Shown in pieces: positions 28,325-37,362 of a stretch of DNA of 64,000 nt. The notes below the pieces were generated by a model that was given only the letters and a program-made list of their open reading frames with translations, made no database searches and had not been told where the DNA came from. Origin of the DNA: DATARH01 sp963789255 (GTDB taxonomy: Bacteria; Pseudomonadota; Alphaproteobacteria; ATCC43930; CGMCC-115725); the NCBI GenBank assembly GCA_963789255.1, contig CAWBJW010000001.1:372001-436000 (forward strand), given 5' to 3'. Position 1 is the first letter of the stretch. Each line of letters starts with the position of its first letter. The position numbers and the translations under genes were made by a program.

Positions 28325-29077
28325 ATGCAGTGCGCGGGCAAGGTGGTGCTGGTGACCGGGGCGCAGCAGGGGATCGGCGAGGCCATGGCGCTCGAATTCG
28401 CCGCCGCCGGGGCCGATGTCGCGATCAACTGGCTGGACGACGAGGGCGCGGCGCAACGCGTCGCCGATCGGGTGCGCGCGGCCGGGCATCGGGCCTTGCC
28501 GGTCGAGGCCGATGTGGCGCGGCTCGCCGCCGTGCAGGCGATGGTCGCGGCGGTCGAACAGGGGCTGGGGCCCATCGACATCCTCGTCAACAACGCCGGC
28601 GTGTTCCCGCGCGTCTCATTCCTCGACATGGCCGAGCGCGACTGGGATTACGTGCTCAACGTCAACCTCAAGGGCTCGTGCTTTTGCGCCCAGGCCGTGG
28701 CACAGGCGATGGTCGCGGCCGGGCGCGCCGGCTCGATCATCAACCTGACCTCGGGCGCGGCCTTTCGCGGTTCGCCGCGCGGGGTGCATTATTGCGCGAG
28801 CAAGGGCGGGGTGTTGTCGATGACCCGGCAGATGGCCTTGGAGCTGGCGCCCTACAAGATCCGGGTCAACGCGATCGCGCCCGGCCTCACCGACACCGCC
28901 CAGCCGCGCTACGGCATGAGCGAGGCGGAGCTGGAAGCGGCGGGGCGCGCGATCCCGCTCGGGCATGTCGCCGCGCCGCAGGAGATCGCGCATGCCGCGG
29001 TGTTTCTCGCCTCCGACGATGCCGGCTTCATCACCGGCCAGTGCCTGCACGTCAACGGCGGCGGCTATCTGGCGTGA
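28325..29077 (+). CDS. short-chain dehydrogenase/reductase (SDR)
   Basis: 250 residues from the ATG at 28325, preceded by GAGGAGCGGGA. Classical SDR: cofactor loop VTGAQQGIGEAMA, NNAG in ILVNNAGVFPRV, catalytic Ser in INLTSGAAF, YxxxK in HYCASKGGVLSMTRQMA, and the C-terminal GFITGQCLHVNGGGY. An Asn-Trp (DVAINWLDDEG) after strand beta2 suggests NADP preference, but this is weak. Substrate unknown. Divergent from the glutathionyl-hydroquinone reductase gene. Confidence 0.88.
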   Translation: MQCAGKVVLVTGAQQGIGEAMALEFAAAGADVAINWLDDEGAAQRVADRVRAAGHRALPVEADVARLAAVQAMVAAVEQGLGPIDILVNNAGVFPRVSFLDMAERDWDYVLNVNLKGSCFCAQAVAQAMVAAGRAGSIINLTSGAAFRGSPRGVHYCASKGGVLSMTRQMALELAPYKIRVNAIAPGLTDTAQPRYGMSEAELEAAGRAIPLGHVAAPQEIAHAAVFLASDDAGFITGQCLHVNGGGYLA

Positions 29078-29081
29078 GCGG

Positions 29082-29666
29082 TCAGGCCGGCAGGTTGTAG
29101 CCGATCGCGCTTTCGACCTCCAAGGTCCGCTGGACCGCCGGGCGCGCCATCATGCGCCGGTAATGGGCGGCGAGGCCGGGGAACGGACCGGGGTCGGGGT
29201 GCACGGTATCGACATAGCGCCACCACAGCCGGAACAGATGGATGTCGGCGATCGAATAGCGCTCGACGGTCCACTCCTGCCCTCCCAGCCTCTGCTCGGC
29301 GAGCACAAAGACCTCGCGCCACCGTTCGAGGCCGGCCCGCCGCGCCGGGTGGATCGTCGAGGCGATGAACGACATCCACGAGATGACCCGCGCCTCGGCC
29401 TCGATATCGCCCAGCTGCGGCAGCAGCCCCGCCGCGGGATAGGTCCGCGCCAGATACCACAGCGTCGCCGCCACTTCGGTCAGCGGCCGCCCGTCGATCA
29501 TCAGCGTCGGCACCTTGGCTTCGGGATTGATCGCGAGATATTCGGGCATGTGGTGCGCGTCCTGGTGAAGCGGGGTCAGCTTCGCTTCGAACGGCGCGCC
29601 GGTTTCATAGAGCGCGATGTGCGTCGCCATCGAGCTGGAACCGGGTGAAAAATACAATGTCAGCAT
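29082..29666 (-). CDS. glutathione S-transferase
   Basis: 194 residues. Thioredoxin-like N-terminal domain with LYFSPGSSSMATHIALYETG, a serine-rich start like beta-class and GstB-type enzymes, and the cis-Pro in EAKVPTLMIDG. An all-helical C-terminal domain contains WTVERYSIADIHLFRLWW. It conjugates or reduces substrates with glutathione. Convergent with the SDR gene with only 4 bases between. Gene intact. Confidence 0.88.
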   Translation of the reverse strand: MLTLYFSPGSSSMATHIALYETGAPFEAKLTPLHQDAHHMPEYLAINPEAKVPTLMIDGRPLTEVAATLWYLARTYPAAGLLPQLGDIEAEARVISWMSFIASTIHPARRAGLERWREVFVLAEQRLGGQEWTVERYSIADIHLFRLWWRYVDTVHPDPGPFPGLAAHYRRMMARPAVQRTLEVESAIGYNLPA

Positions 29667-29745
29667 GGTTTTTCCCTACCCCGCATCGGCCGCCGGCAAC
29701 CTAGGACACGGCCTCGGCGCGGGCAATCTCGCCGCGCTCGGCATG

Positions 29746-30900
29746 TCAGGTTGCCGCGTCGTAGGCGACAGCGCCGCGCACCGCACTGGCCGCCCCCGGC
29801 ACCTTGGCGCCGAGGATCAGCTCCCACTTGCCGGCCATGCCGGTCTCGACCAGAAAGCGATAGAGCCCCGGCTGATCGGACGGGAGCGGCGTGACCTTGC
29901 CGGTCATATCGGCCATGCCGGCCGGACCCATGTCGGTTTTGGACTCGATGATGACGGCGCCCTCGATCGGCTTGTTGTCCGGCACATGCACAAGACGTAC
30001 CGAGACGGTAGTTTTACCTGGTCCGGCCGCCTGTACTTCGACCGCTTCGAAGCGATAGTCGTTGGGCGCGGCGATGGTGCTGGTCAGCGGTGCCGTAGCG
30101 AACAGCAGCACACCCCACGCGACGACACCGACGCCGGCGATCCGTCCGATCCAGGGGCCGACGGGGATCGCTTTTTCCAACAGGACGAAAATGGCGAGGC
30201 CGGCAATCCACAACAGGTTCATGACGCCGCCGAAGAACAACAGGCCCATCAGGAACCAGCAGCACCCCAGGCAAAAGGTGCCGTGCTCGAGCCCCATCCT
30301 GAAGGCGCCAAGCCGGCCGGGCCGCCAACCCTGGACGAGGAAACTCATCGGCGAGCGGCAGTGGCGCAGGCAGATGCGCTTGAGGGGGGTGAATTGCCAC
30401 AGCCCGGCAGCGACGAGGATCGTGCCGCCGAGCCAATAGCTCGTCGTCGTCATCATCGGCGACAGCAGCCCGAGCCGCTCCAGCCCCCATTGCAGCAGGG
30501 TGGCGAGCGCGCTGAACCCGCCCCAGGCCGCCAGATAGCCGGCCGCGAAAATGCCGGTCGGCACGTACGGGCGATCCCCGGCCCGCTCGGCCCGGTTGAC
30601 GCGCGCGAACAGCAGCAGGATCGGCGCCGCGCTCGGCAGCATCATGGCCGCCATCATCACCCACCACATGGCGAACATCAGACCGGCATATCCCGCCGTC
30701 CAGACCGCCGGCGCCATCGCCATGCCGGCCATCCCGGAAATTCCCAGCCCGCCGGTCATCGCCACGGCGGTCATTCCCATGCCGGCGCCGAGCAGGATCC
30801 ACATCCAGGCGATGGCGATGACGGCGACGAGGGCGGCAATCAGCACCAGCCGGTCGCGCCGCAGCACGCCTTCGAGGACGCTCCTATCGGTGACGGTCAT
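29746..30900 (-). CDS. DUF2182 membrane protein fused to a YtkA/FixH-like domain
   Basis: 384 residues. About seven hydrophobic segments (residues 20-275) with the DUF2182 hallmarks MWWVMMAAMMLPSAAPILL, RHCRSPMSFL and LEHGTFCLGCCWFLMGLLF. The C-terminal ~105 residues (from about APNDYRFEAVEV) form a periplasmic beta-sandwich-like domain with KPIEGAVIIESKTDMGP, GLYRFLVETGMAGKWELIL, resembling YtkA/FixH. DUF2182 is annotated as a predicted metal-binding membrane protein. The pairing with the DUF1326 gene immediately upstream is common. Activity is unknown. Confidence 0.8.
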   Translation of the reverse strand: MTVTDRSVLEGVLRRDRLVLIAALVAVIAIAWMWILLGAGMGMTAVAMTGGLGISGMAGMAMAPAVWTAGYAGLMFAMWWVMMAAMMLPSAAPILLLFARVNRAERAGDRPYVPTGIFAAGYLAAWGGFSALATLLQWGLERLGLLSPMMTTTSYWLGGTILVAAGLWQFTPLKRICLRHCRSPMSFLVQGWRPGRLGAFRMGLEHGTFCLGCCWFLMGLLFFGGVMNLLWIAGLAIFVLLEKAIPVGPWIGRIAGVGVVAWGVLLFATAPLTSTIAAPNDYRFEAVEVQAAGPGKTTVSVRLVHVPDNKPIEGAVIIESKTDMGPAGMADMTGKVTPLPSDQPGLYRFLVETGMAGKWELILGAKVPGAASAVRGAVAYDAAT

Positions 30901-30936
30901 CCTGCATCCCCAGACGCGCGCCGTCGCCGCACCCCG

Positions 30937-31605
30937 TCAGGGGCGGCCGAACTTCTGCTTATACTCGTCGTAGGTATGGAGCAGTCCGTTCTGGTTCCAG
31001 GCGATATGCGCCAGCGAGCTGTGACGCCCCTTCAAGTCGAATTTGATGGCCCCGAACCCCTTGGCGAAGCCGGATGCATTCTCGGCCTCGTGGAAAACCC
31101 AGCCGTTGGGCAGCACCGAAATCATCCGGTGTTCCGCGTCGGTCACCGGGTTGCGGATCGGTTCGCTGTGCGCCCGTACCGCATCGGCAATCTCGATTTT
31201 CGCGGACCGCTTCTCGAGGTCCCAACCGAATTCGATCTTCGCGAACAGCGGGTCCTTGATCGTCTCGATGATGACCGAGAAGATCTGAAACATCGTGCCG
31301 ACCGGCTGGTCCTCGCCGGAGAGGATGTAGAACAGCGCGTTGCGCTGGGCTTCGTCGGCGCGCTCGTCGAGGATCGGCTGGAACACGCCTTGGCCGTGAT
31401 GGATCGCCCGCGGGAAATAGAAGGTGCCGACGACGGCGAGATCATCCAGCCGCACGTCCTCGCAGTGACCCTTATCGATCTTGAATGCAACCAGGCCGGT
31501 GCAGAGCCCGTAGGTCGGATCGGCCATCGACTCGCACGGACAGCCCTGATCACAGCTGCAATACTCGACATACTTGCCTTCGATCTGCCAGTTCTTGCCC
31601 GCCAT
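30937..31605 (-). CDS. DUF1326 domain protein
   Basis: 222 residues, full length for DUF1326. A Cys-rich N-terminus (YVEYCSCDQGCPCESM, with CTGLVAFKI following) suggests metal or disulphide chemistry. Later motifs are FYFPRAIHHGQGVFQPILDERADEAQR and WVFHEAENASGF. It lies 36 bases upstream of the DUF2182 gene and probably shares its transcript. These two families co-occur in many proteobacteria, which suggests one unknown membrane-linked process. Confidence 0.85.
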   Translation of the reverse strand: MAGKNWQIEGKYVEYCSCDQGCPCESMADPTYGLCTGLVAFKIDKGHCEDVRLDDLAVVGTFYFPRAIHHGQGVFQPILDERADEAQRNALFYILSGEDQPVGTMFQIFSVIIETIKDPLFAKIEFGWDLEKRSAKIEIADAVRAHSEPIRNPVTDAEHRMISVLPNGWVFHEAENASGFAKGFGAIKFDLKGRHSSLAHIAWNQNGLLHTYDEYKQKFGRP

Positions 31606-31764
31606 CCCTGCCTCCCTTTCTCATGCCACTCCCCGATCGCGCTTATCTCATGCATTCCGGGTTTGCCCAACGCGACCACGCAATTGTCCGCTGATCTGGG
31701 CCGCCGAGGCAACGACCAAGTGAGCGCCGGCCAGCCTCGCGGCGGACGAGGCGCGCCGGTTGCC

Positions 31765-31935
31765 CTCATTCGCGGACCTGGCGGATCAGCGCCACCCAGC
31801 GGTCGAGGATCGGGCGACGCCGAGATCGCGGTAGCGGCGCAGCAAGTCGGGGGCTTTCGGGGCGCCGCCGATGGTCACCGGCACCGATTGCGGGTCGCGG
31901 CCGGCCTCGACCCCCATCTGGCGCAATCGCGGCAT
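31765..31935 (-). pseudogene. remnant of an LLM-class (F420/flavin-type) oxidoreductase C-terminus
   Basis: The minus strand reads MPRLRQMGVEAGRDPQ, VPVTIGGAPKAPDLLRRYRDLGV and, in another frame, ILDRWVALIRQVRE. Together these look like the end of a luciferase-like oxidoreductase, with about 20 residues missing between GV and LDRW and no upstream domain. A genuine fragment rather than a single read error. It lies at the left edge of the low-GC patch. Confidence 0.5.
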
Positions 31936-32013
31936 GTAATATTCTGGGCTGCCCGGCCCGGCACCGTCTCTGCCGGCTAGGCGATTCGCGTGAGGATGCT
32001 CACATGACCTGAG

Positions 32014-32042
32014 TAGACAACTTAATATGATTGCTATATCAA
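32014..32042 (+). promoter_or_regulatory. possible promoter of the DUF5343-HEPN pair
   Basis: TAGACA at 32014-32019 and TATCAA at 32037-32042 with a 17-base spacer, in an AT-rich stretch 70-100 bases before the first gene. A perfect TTGACA also occurs at 32058 but lacks a convincing -10 element. Confidence 0.3.
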
Positions 32043-32110
32043 TAGTTTATAAACTTCTTGACACACCCCACGGTTTGGGAATCTTTACGCAAACTTCATA
32101 GGCATCTCCC

Positions 32111-32794
32111 ATGGCCGACAAGAATTGCTACCCCCAGATACCCACCACTGTGTGGTGGGGTGTCCGCGCTATACTCAATAAGACTCCTAACGTAACAATC
32201 GATGAACGGCTGCTGGGCATCCAACTTGGCGTCCAGGAAGTTGCCGCCCGCCAGTATATCGTAGAGCTCAAGCTGGCTGGTATATTGGGCGACGAAAATA
32301 AGGCGACGCCGCTCGCTCTTCAATGGCGTCTCGATTCCGGCTATCACGATGCCGTCCAAGAACTTGTTGAAAATGTTTACCCGCAAAGTCTGCGCGACAT
32401 CGCGCCGCCAGGTGACGGTGACCGACAAAAAGCCGTAAGCTGGTTCCTCCATGAGGGGCTTGGACAAGGGGCAGCCGGCAATAAAGCGGCCACATACCTG
32501 ATGATCTCCGGTAAAGTGCCAAATGAAGCCCCCAGTCGTGCGGCTGCGACACGGGGGCTTAAAGACGACGTTGGAAAGAACCTGTCGTCACCAGTAGACG
32601 CTCCCAAGGATTCCTCCCAACGTCGCGCCAAATCACCGCGCTTGGCGACACGAAGACAGCCAAATTTGGGATCGGACAATTTTCCGCTCAATGTCAATGT
32701 CCAGATACATATCAGCGCTGACGCAGGCTCTGAGCAGATCGAGTCCATATTCTCTGCGATGAGACGCTATCTCTATGACAATCAAAGTCATTAA
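32111..32794 (+). CDS. DUF5343 domain protein
   Basis: 227 residues. The first ~150 resemble DUF5343: YPQIPTTVWWGVRAILNKTP, VTIDERLLG, LKLAGILGDENKATPLALQWR, GYHDAVQELVENVYPQSL. The repeated small helices look like a winged-helix pair. A polar linker of about 50 residues leads to a short C-terminal tail, FPLNVNVQIHIS then SEQIESIFSAMRRYLY, a pattern that recurs at the ends of proteins of this type. The stop lies 20 bases inside the next gene, so translation is coupled. Codon use is less GC-biased than the neighbours. Function unknown; partner or regulator of the HEPN protein is the obvious inference. Confidence 0.75.
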   Translation: MADKNCYPQIPTTVWWGVRAILNKTPNVTIDERLLGIQLGVQEVAARQYIVELKLAGILGDENKATPLALQWRLDSGYHDAVQELVENVYPQSLRDIAPPGDGDRQKAVSWFLHEGLGQGAAGNKAATYLMISGKVPNEAPSRAAATRGLKDDVGKNLSSPVDAPKDSSQRRAKSPRLATRRQPNLGSDNFPLNVNVQIHISADAGSEQIESIFSAMRRYLYDNQSH

Positions 32795-33323
32795 CTCAAT
32801 TAAGAGGCTCCAAGAGCACATCTTTGAGGTCGGGTTAGCACGTGCACTCCTCGCGTTGCCGGCTCCCCGGATGCTGGCGCTGCCGTCGCCAACCGGCGAG
32901 GAAGCTGGCGTAGTTAACGTCTTTTCGGTGACGATTACGGAGGCAGAAATCGAGGCGGTTTCACGGGACCTGTTCGCTTCTGGTCACTACTCGCTCGCGG
33001 TCCAGCAGGCGTACAAGGCCGTAGATAAATACATTAGCGACAAGGTTGGGCCGGTGAAGCTTTCCGGCACGCAGCTGATGGACGCCGTTTTCAGCCCCAA
33101 TTCCCCAATGCTATATTGGACGGATCGTAAAACCACTTCTCAACAAGATGAGCAAAGAGGCTATCACAGGCTCTACTCGGGAGCGATGTTGGGAATTCGA
33201 AACCCCGTCACCCATGAATTTAATTGGATAGAGGAGCCGGAGATCGCCTTGGAACTCCTTATTTTCGCTCAGCACCTTCTCCGGAAAGCGAAGGCCGCCC
33301 AGCTCGATGGTGCGAAAGCCTAG
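32775..33323 (+). CDS. TIGR02391/Hypoth_Ymh-type protein with HEPN motif
   Basis: 182 residues. The C-terminal ~130 match the TIGR02391 (Hypoth_Ymh) pattern: DLFASGHYSLAVQQAYKAVDKYIS, an AVFSPNSPML segment, and GAMLGIRNPVTHEFNW. The last contains R142-N-x3-H147, the Rx4-6H signature of HEPN ribonucleases. HEPN proteins are frequent toxins or effectors in toxin-antitoxin, abortive-infection and CRISPR-linked systems. It overlaps the DUF5343 gene by 20 bases. Whether it has RNase activity is inference from the motif. Confidence 0.75.
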   Translation: MTIKVINSIKRLQEHIFEVGLARALLALPAPRMLALPSPTGEEAGVVNVFSVTITEAEIEAVSRDLFASGHYSLAVQQAYKAVDKYISDKVGPVKLSGTQLMDAVFSPNSPMLYWTDRKTTSQQDEQRGYHRLYSGAMLGIRNPVTHEFNWIEEPEIALELLIFAQHLLRKAKAAQLDGAKA

Positions 33324-33403
33324 ACGGGAATAACATCTACGCATGCCACGTAAAACTTCCTACGCGCAGGCTTGGCTCTTCCCCAGAATGACGGGAGAAT
33401 GCG

Positions 33404-34776
33404 TTAGGCCGGATTTAGCCTACCGATTTCCGCCGCCGTCGCGCGCGCCCTTGCGGCGCCGTCGCGGGCCATCTCGGCGCAGAGGCCGGTATAGGCGGTC
33501 GGATCGAGCAGGGCGGCGATTTGGCGCGCATCGAGATGTGCCGTCACCCGCGGGTCGGCCGCCAGCAGATCGGCGAACCGCTTGCCTTCGACAAACGCGG
33601 CCTGCGCCGCGTCGTAGACGACGTCGTGCGCGTGCTGGCGCCCGATCGTCCGGCCGAGGTCGAGCATCACCGCCTCGGCCATGATCAGGCCGCCGCCGAG
33701 ATCGAGGTTGGCGCGCATCCGTTGCGGGTCGAGGCGCAGCCCGCGCAATACCTCGACGAGGCGGCTCAGCATGTCGCCGGTGGCGATCGCGGCGCGCGCC
33801 TCGGCCGCATCCATGATCACGCTGGTGGTGCGGTCGGCCTCGTGCTCGGTCATCATCGCTTCGAGCGCCAATGGCACGGTGCTGCGGATCTCGGCCGCGG
33901 CGGCGATGATGTCCTGGCAGAGCTTCGGGTTGCGCTTTTGCGGCATCGTCGAGCTGCCGACCGTGCCCGGCGGCACCGGCTCCTCGACCTCGCCGAATTC
34001 GGTCTTCATCAGCGTGTAGATCTCGCGCCCGATCTTGCCGCAGGTCGCGGCGAGGAGGCCCAGGAGACAGATGTTCTCGGCGAGATGGTCGCCGATCGTG
34101 CGCGCCGGCACCCGCATCGAGCCGAAACCGAGCCGGCGGCCGATGCCTTCCTGCACCGGCGGCCCCATCTTGCCGAGCGAGGCGTAGGTGCCGGCGCCGC
34201 CGCCGAGCATCGCGACGAAGATCCGCGGCGCCGCCTGGTGGAGGCGCTCGGCATGGCGGATCAACTCGTCGATCCACACCGCCGCCTTGTAGCCGAAGGT
34301 CGCCGGCACCGCGTGCTGGCCGTGGGTGCGGCCGGCGATCGGCATCTCGGCGCCCTTCTCGGCGAGATCGGCGGCAGCGTCGAGCGCCTCGCCGATCAGC
34401 CGCAGGAACACGCGGTGCGCCTGGCGCAATACCAGGAGGTCGCCGGTCTGGGTGATGTTCTGCGTCGTCGCGCCCCAATGGACCCAGCCGCCATGCGGCT
34501 CGCCGACGACCCGCGACGAGTTCCCAGACCAGCGGCACGATGGTGTGGCCGGTGCGCGCGAAGCCCTCGTCGATGCGGGCGCGGTCGAGCAGTTCGTAAT
34601 GCGCGGCGGCGGCGATCGCCTCGGCCGCCGCCTCCGGGATGATGCCGAGCTCGGCCTGCGGCCCGGGCCAATGCCGCCTCGACATCGAGCCAGGCCTGCC
34701 AGCGGTTCTCCTGGCGATAGAGCGCGCGGATGCCGGGATCGGCGATCCGCGCGGCGGTCGGCAGTTCATCGCTCAT
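33404..34776 (-). CDS. aspartase/fumarase-superfamily lyase (adenylosuccinate lyase / 3-carboxymuconate cycloisomerase type), two frameshifts as read
   Basis: About 456 residues after removing one base near 34659 (ALARA then QAELGIIPEAAAEAI) and one near 34514 (PLVWELV then RVVGEPHGGWVHWGATTQNITQTG). The superfamily signature GSSTMPQKRNP is intact, as are GRTHGQHAVPATFGYKAAVW and HEADRTTS. Members eliminate fumarate from argininosuccinate or adenylosuccinate, or cyclise carboxymuconate. The HWGATTQN and GQHA segments fit the PurB/PcaB side, but which substrate is used cannot be decided. Both breaks are one-base insertions, probably sequencing errors. Confidence 0.82.
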
Positions 34777-34971
34777 CGCGGCTTCCTCCCGGACAGAAGG
34801 GCGGGCATTGCGGGCCCCGAACCGACGTTACGGTCCGATCCGGGAGGAAGCAATGCCGCGGCGCTGCTGCACGACCCGCCGGGCTGCGCCGAACGGCCGT
34901 TGCCGCAGTTCGCGCGCGTGCGCGAGGCCCGCTGGCGGAGCGCCGCTCTCCCGCGCGGCGACACGGATGTG

Positions 34972-34987
34972 GCTGATTTACATCAGC
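34972..34987. promoter_or_regulatory. FNR/CRP-type operator upstream of the NRAMP-UspA genes
   Basis: GCTGAT-TTAC-ATCAGC, a perfect 6-base inverted repeat with a 4-base spacer. It matches the FNR/FixK-like layout TTGAT-N4-ATCAA with one change per half. Centred about 65 bases before the transporter start. Confidence 0.5.
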
Positions 34988-35044
34988 GCTCGCGTGCAAC
35001 ATCGGGTTTACTGAACGCTTGCCGCCACTAACGCAGCGCCTCGC

Positions 35045-36382
35045 ATGACGGGTACAGAACTTGATCGCGCAGCCGGTCGAACCGCACGCCCGCTTGCCGC
35101 GCGGATCGCGCGGCACTGGAGCCGTTTTGGCGCCCGCAAGCGGCAGCTGACGCGCGTTTTCGGCCCGGGGTGGATCACCGGCGCCTCGGACGACGATCCG
35201 AGCGGCATCGCGACGTACTCCCAGGCCGGCGCGCAGTTCGGTTACGGCATGACCTGGCTCATGCTGTTCACCTGGCCATTGATGGCCGCGATCCAGGAGA
35301 TCAGCGCCAGGATCGGCCGGGTCACCGGCGACGGGATCGCCGGCAACATCCGCGCCCACTACCCGCCCTGGCTGTTGCGCGGCATCGTCGGTCTTCTCCT
35401 CGTCGCGAACATCCTCAATCTCGGCGCCGATCTCGGCGCGATGGGTGCCGCGATGCACCTGCTGGTCGCCGGGCCTGCGCAGCTCTACGTGGTGGCTTTC
35501 GCGGCAGGTTGCGCCTTGCTGGAGATCTTCTCCCGCTATGAGCGCTATGCCTCGATCCTGAAATGGACCTCGCTCGCCCTGTTCGCCTATGTCGCGACCG
35601 CGCTGGTGGTCCACGTTCCCTGGGGGCAGGTGGCCTTCGCCACCTTCGTCCCGAGCTTTAGCTGGCAGAAAGACTACATCGTCACAATCGTCGCGGTGCT
35701 CGGCACCACGATCACGCCCTACTGTTTTTTTTGGCAGTCCTCGGAAGAGGCGGAGGAAGAACGCATCAATCCTGCCGCTCATGCCTTGTTGGAGGCACCG
35801 GAGGAGGCCTCGGGCGAAATCCATCGCATCCGGCTCGACACCTGGATCGGCATGGGTTTTTCCAACCTTGTCAGCTGGTTCATCATCGTTACGACCGCGG
35901 CGACGCTGCACGCGCACGGCATCACCGATATCCAGACCTCGGCCCAGGCGGCCGAAGCCCTGCGGCCGGTCGCCGGGGTGTTCGCCTTTGCCGTCTTCGC
36001 CGCCGGGATCATCGGCATTGGGCTCCTTGCCGTGCCGGTGCTGGCCGGATCGGCCGCCTACGCCCTCGGCGAGGCGCTGGGCTGGCCCACCGGCCTTGCC
36101 CGATTGCCGCGGGATGCCAAGGCGTTCTATGGCACGATCGTCGTCGGAACGCTGCTCGGCGTCTTCAGCAATTTCATCGATCTGGACCCGATCAAGGCGC
36201 TGTTCTGGTGCGCGGTGATCAATGGCGTCGTCGCGGTCCCGCTGATGATCGTGATCATGCTGATGGCCATGCAGAAGCGGGTGATGGGGGCGTTCACCCT
36301 GCCGCGGCCGCTGTGGGCGATGGGCTGGCTGTGCACCTTGGCGATGTTCGTGGCCGTGGTCATCATGTTCGTGACCTGGTGA
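35045..36382 (+). CDS. NRAMP family divalent metal-type transporter
   Basis: 445 residues and about 11 hydrophobic segments. The first transmembrane helix carries DDDPSGIATYSQAG, where classical NRAMPs have DPGN. The region after helix 5 has TTITPYCFFWQSSEEAEEE. The DPSGI substitution places it with NRAMP-related transporters whose ion specificity is uncertain (possibly Mg2+ or others), not with MntH. It is followed 20 bases later by a UspA gene and preceded by an FNR-like palindrome, suggesting oxygen-responsive expression of both. Confidence 0.87.
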   Translation: MTGTELDRAAGRTARPLAARIARHWSRFGARKRQLTRVFGPGWITGASDDDPSGIATYSQAGAQFGYGMTWLMLFTWPLMAAIQEISARIGRVTGDGIAGNIRAHYPPWLLRGIVGLLLVANILNLGADLGAMGAAMHLLVAGPAQLYVVAFAAGCALLEIFSRYERYASILKWTSLALFAYVATALVVHVPWGQVAFATFVPSFSWQKDYIVTIVAVLGTTITPYCFFWQSSEEAEEERINPAAHALLEAPEEASGEIHRIRLDTWIGMGFSNLVSWFIIVTTAATLHAHGITDIQTSAQAAEALRPVAGVFAFAVFAAGIIGIGLLAVPVLAGSAAYALGEALGWPTGLARLPRDAKAFYGTIVVGTLLGVFSNFIDLDPIKALFWCAVINGVVAVPLMIVIMLMAMQKRVMGAFTLPRPLWAMGWLCTLAMFVAVVIMFVTW

Positions 36383-36402
36383 GCCTCAGCGGGGGTCGGG
36401 CA

Positions 36403-37239
36403 ATGAGCTTCAAAGACATTCTGGTCCACGTCAACGCGACCGCCGCCTCGCGCACCCGGCTCAAGCTGGCACTGACTCTGGCTCGGCGGTTTGACGCCCG
36501 CCTCTCGGGCCTTCACGTGATCCCCGAGCCTGCTGTCCCGCCTTATTTCAAGCCGAGCGTCGTCGAGCGGATTGCCAGGATTTATTCGAAAAATGCCAAG
36601 GCGGCGGCCAATCTGGCGGAGGCTCTGTTCAAGGAGGAAACCAAGGACGCAGGTGCTGCCACGGCTTGGGAATGCGTCTGCGGCGACATGGACGAGATGA
36701 TCGCCGAACGCGCCCGTTTTGCCGACCTCCTGGTGCTCGGCCAATTCGACACGGAGAACCCGCCGACGATTTCCGCGTTTCTGCTGCCGGCAAAGGTCGT
36801 ATTCGGTGCCTCAACTGCGATCCTTGTCATACCCAATAGCGGCTCTTTCAGCGACGTAGGCCAACACATTCTGGCCGCGTGGGACGGCAGCCGCGAGGCT
36901 GCGCGCGCCATCCGGGACGCCATGCCGCTCCTTCAGGCCGCACAGCGCGTATCGCTGCTGGCGATCAATCCGCTGCGCCAGGACCACATGCATGAAGGCG
37001 CGCATATGGCGGCGTTGGTTGCTCATCTGGGCCGCCACGGCATCGTCGCCGAAGCAATGGAGGTGACCTCGGAGGCTCACGGCGTGACGAATACCATCCT
37101 CGAGCACGCAAGCAGGCTTGCCGCCGATCTGTTGGTGATGGGGGCCTATGGGCATTCCCGCATCCTGGAGTTCGTCCTTGGCGGTACGACGGCAGACCTC
37201 CTCGAACGGGCGACGATCCCGGTCCTGATGTCGCGATAA
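36403..37239 (+). CDS. universal stress protein, tandem UspA domains
   Basis: 278 residues from the ATG at 36403 behind GGGGGTCGGG. Two Usp domains: the first begins MSFKDILVHVNATAASRTRLKLAL, the second (from about 150) ends with the ATP-binding signature LVMGAYGHSRILEFVLGGTT. The first domain's G-2x-G-9x-G/S motif is degenerate, so only the second may bind ATP. Tandem Usps respond to hypoxia and starvation. Start chosen at the Usp homology; a longer open frame overlaps the transporter. Confidence 0.92.
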   Translation: MSFKDILVHVNATAASRTRLKLALTLARRFDARLSGLHVIPEPAVPPYFKPSVVERIARIYSKNAKAAANLAEALFKEETKDAGAATAWECVCGDMDEMIAERARFADLLVLGQFDTENPPTISAFLLPAKVVFGASTAILVIPNSGSFSDVGQHILAAWDGSREAARAIRDAMPLLQAAQRVSLLAINPLRQDHMHEGAHMAALVAHLGRHGIVAEAMEVTSEAHGVTNTILEHASRLAADLLVMGAYGHSRILEFVLGGTTADLLERATIPVLMSR

Positions 37240-37362
37240 CGCCACAACGAGCCGCTGCCCTGAGCCGCCTCACCCGGCGCTCTATTGGGGCTACCGGGGA
37301 GGCTGGTGGTGGCACCGGCGCTGGTGAGGGTATAGTTGCGCCGATCTGCCCGGGGGAGAGCG

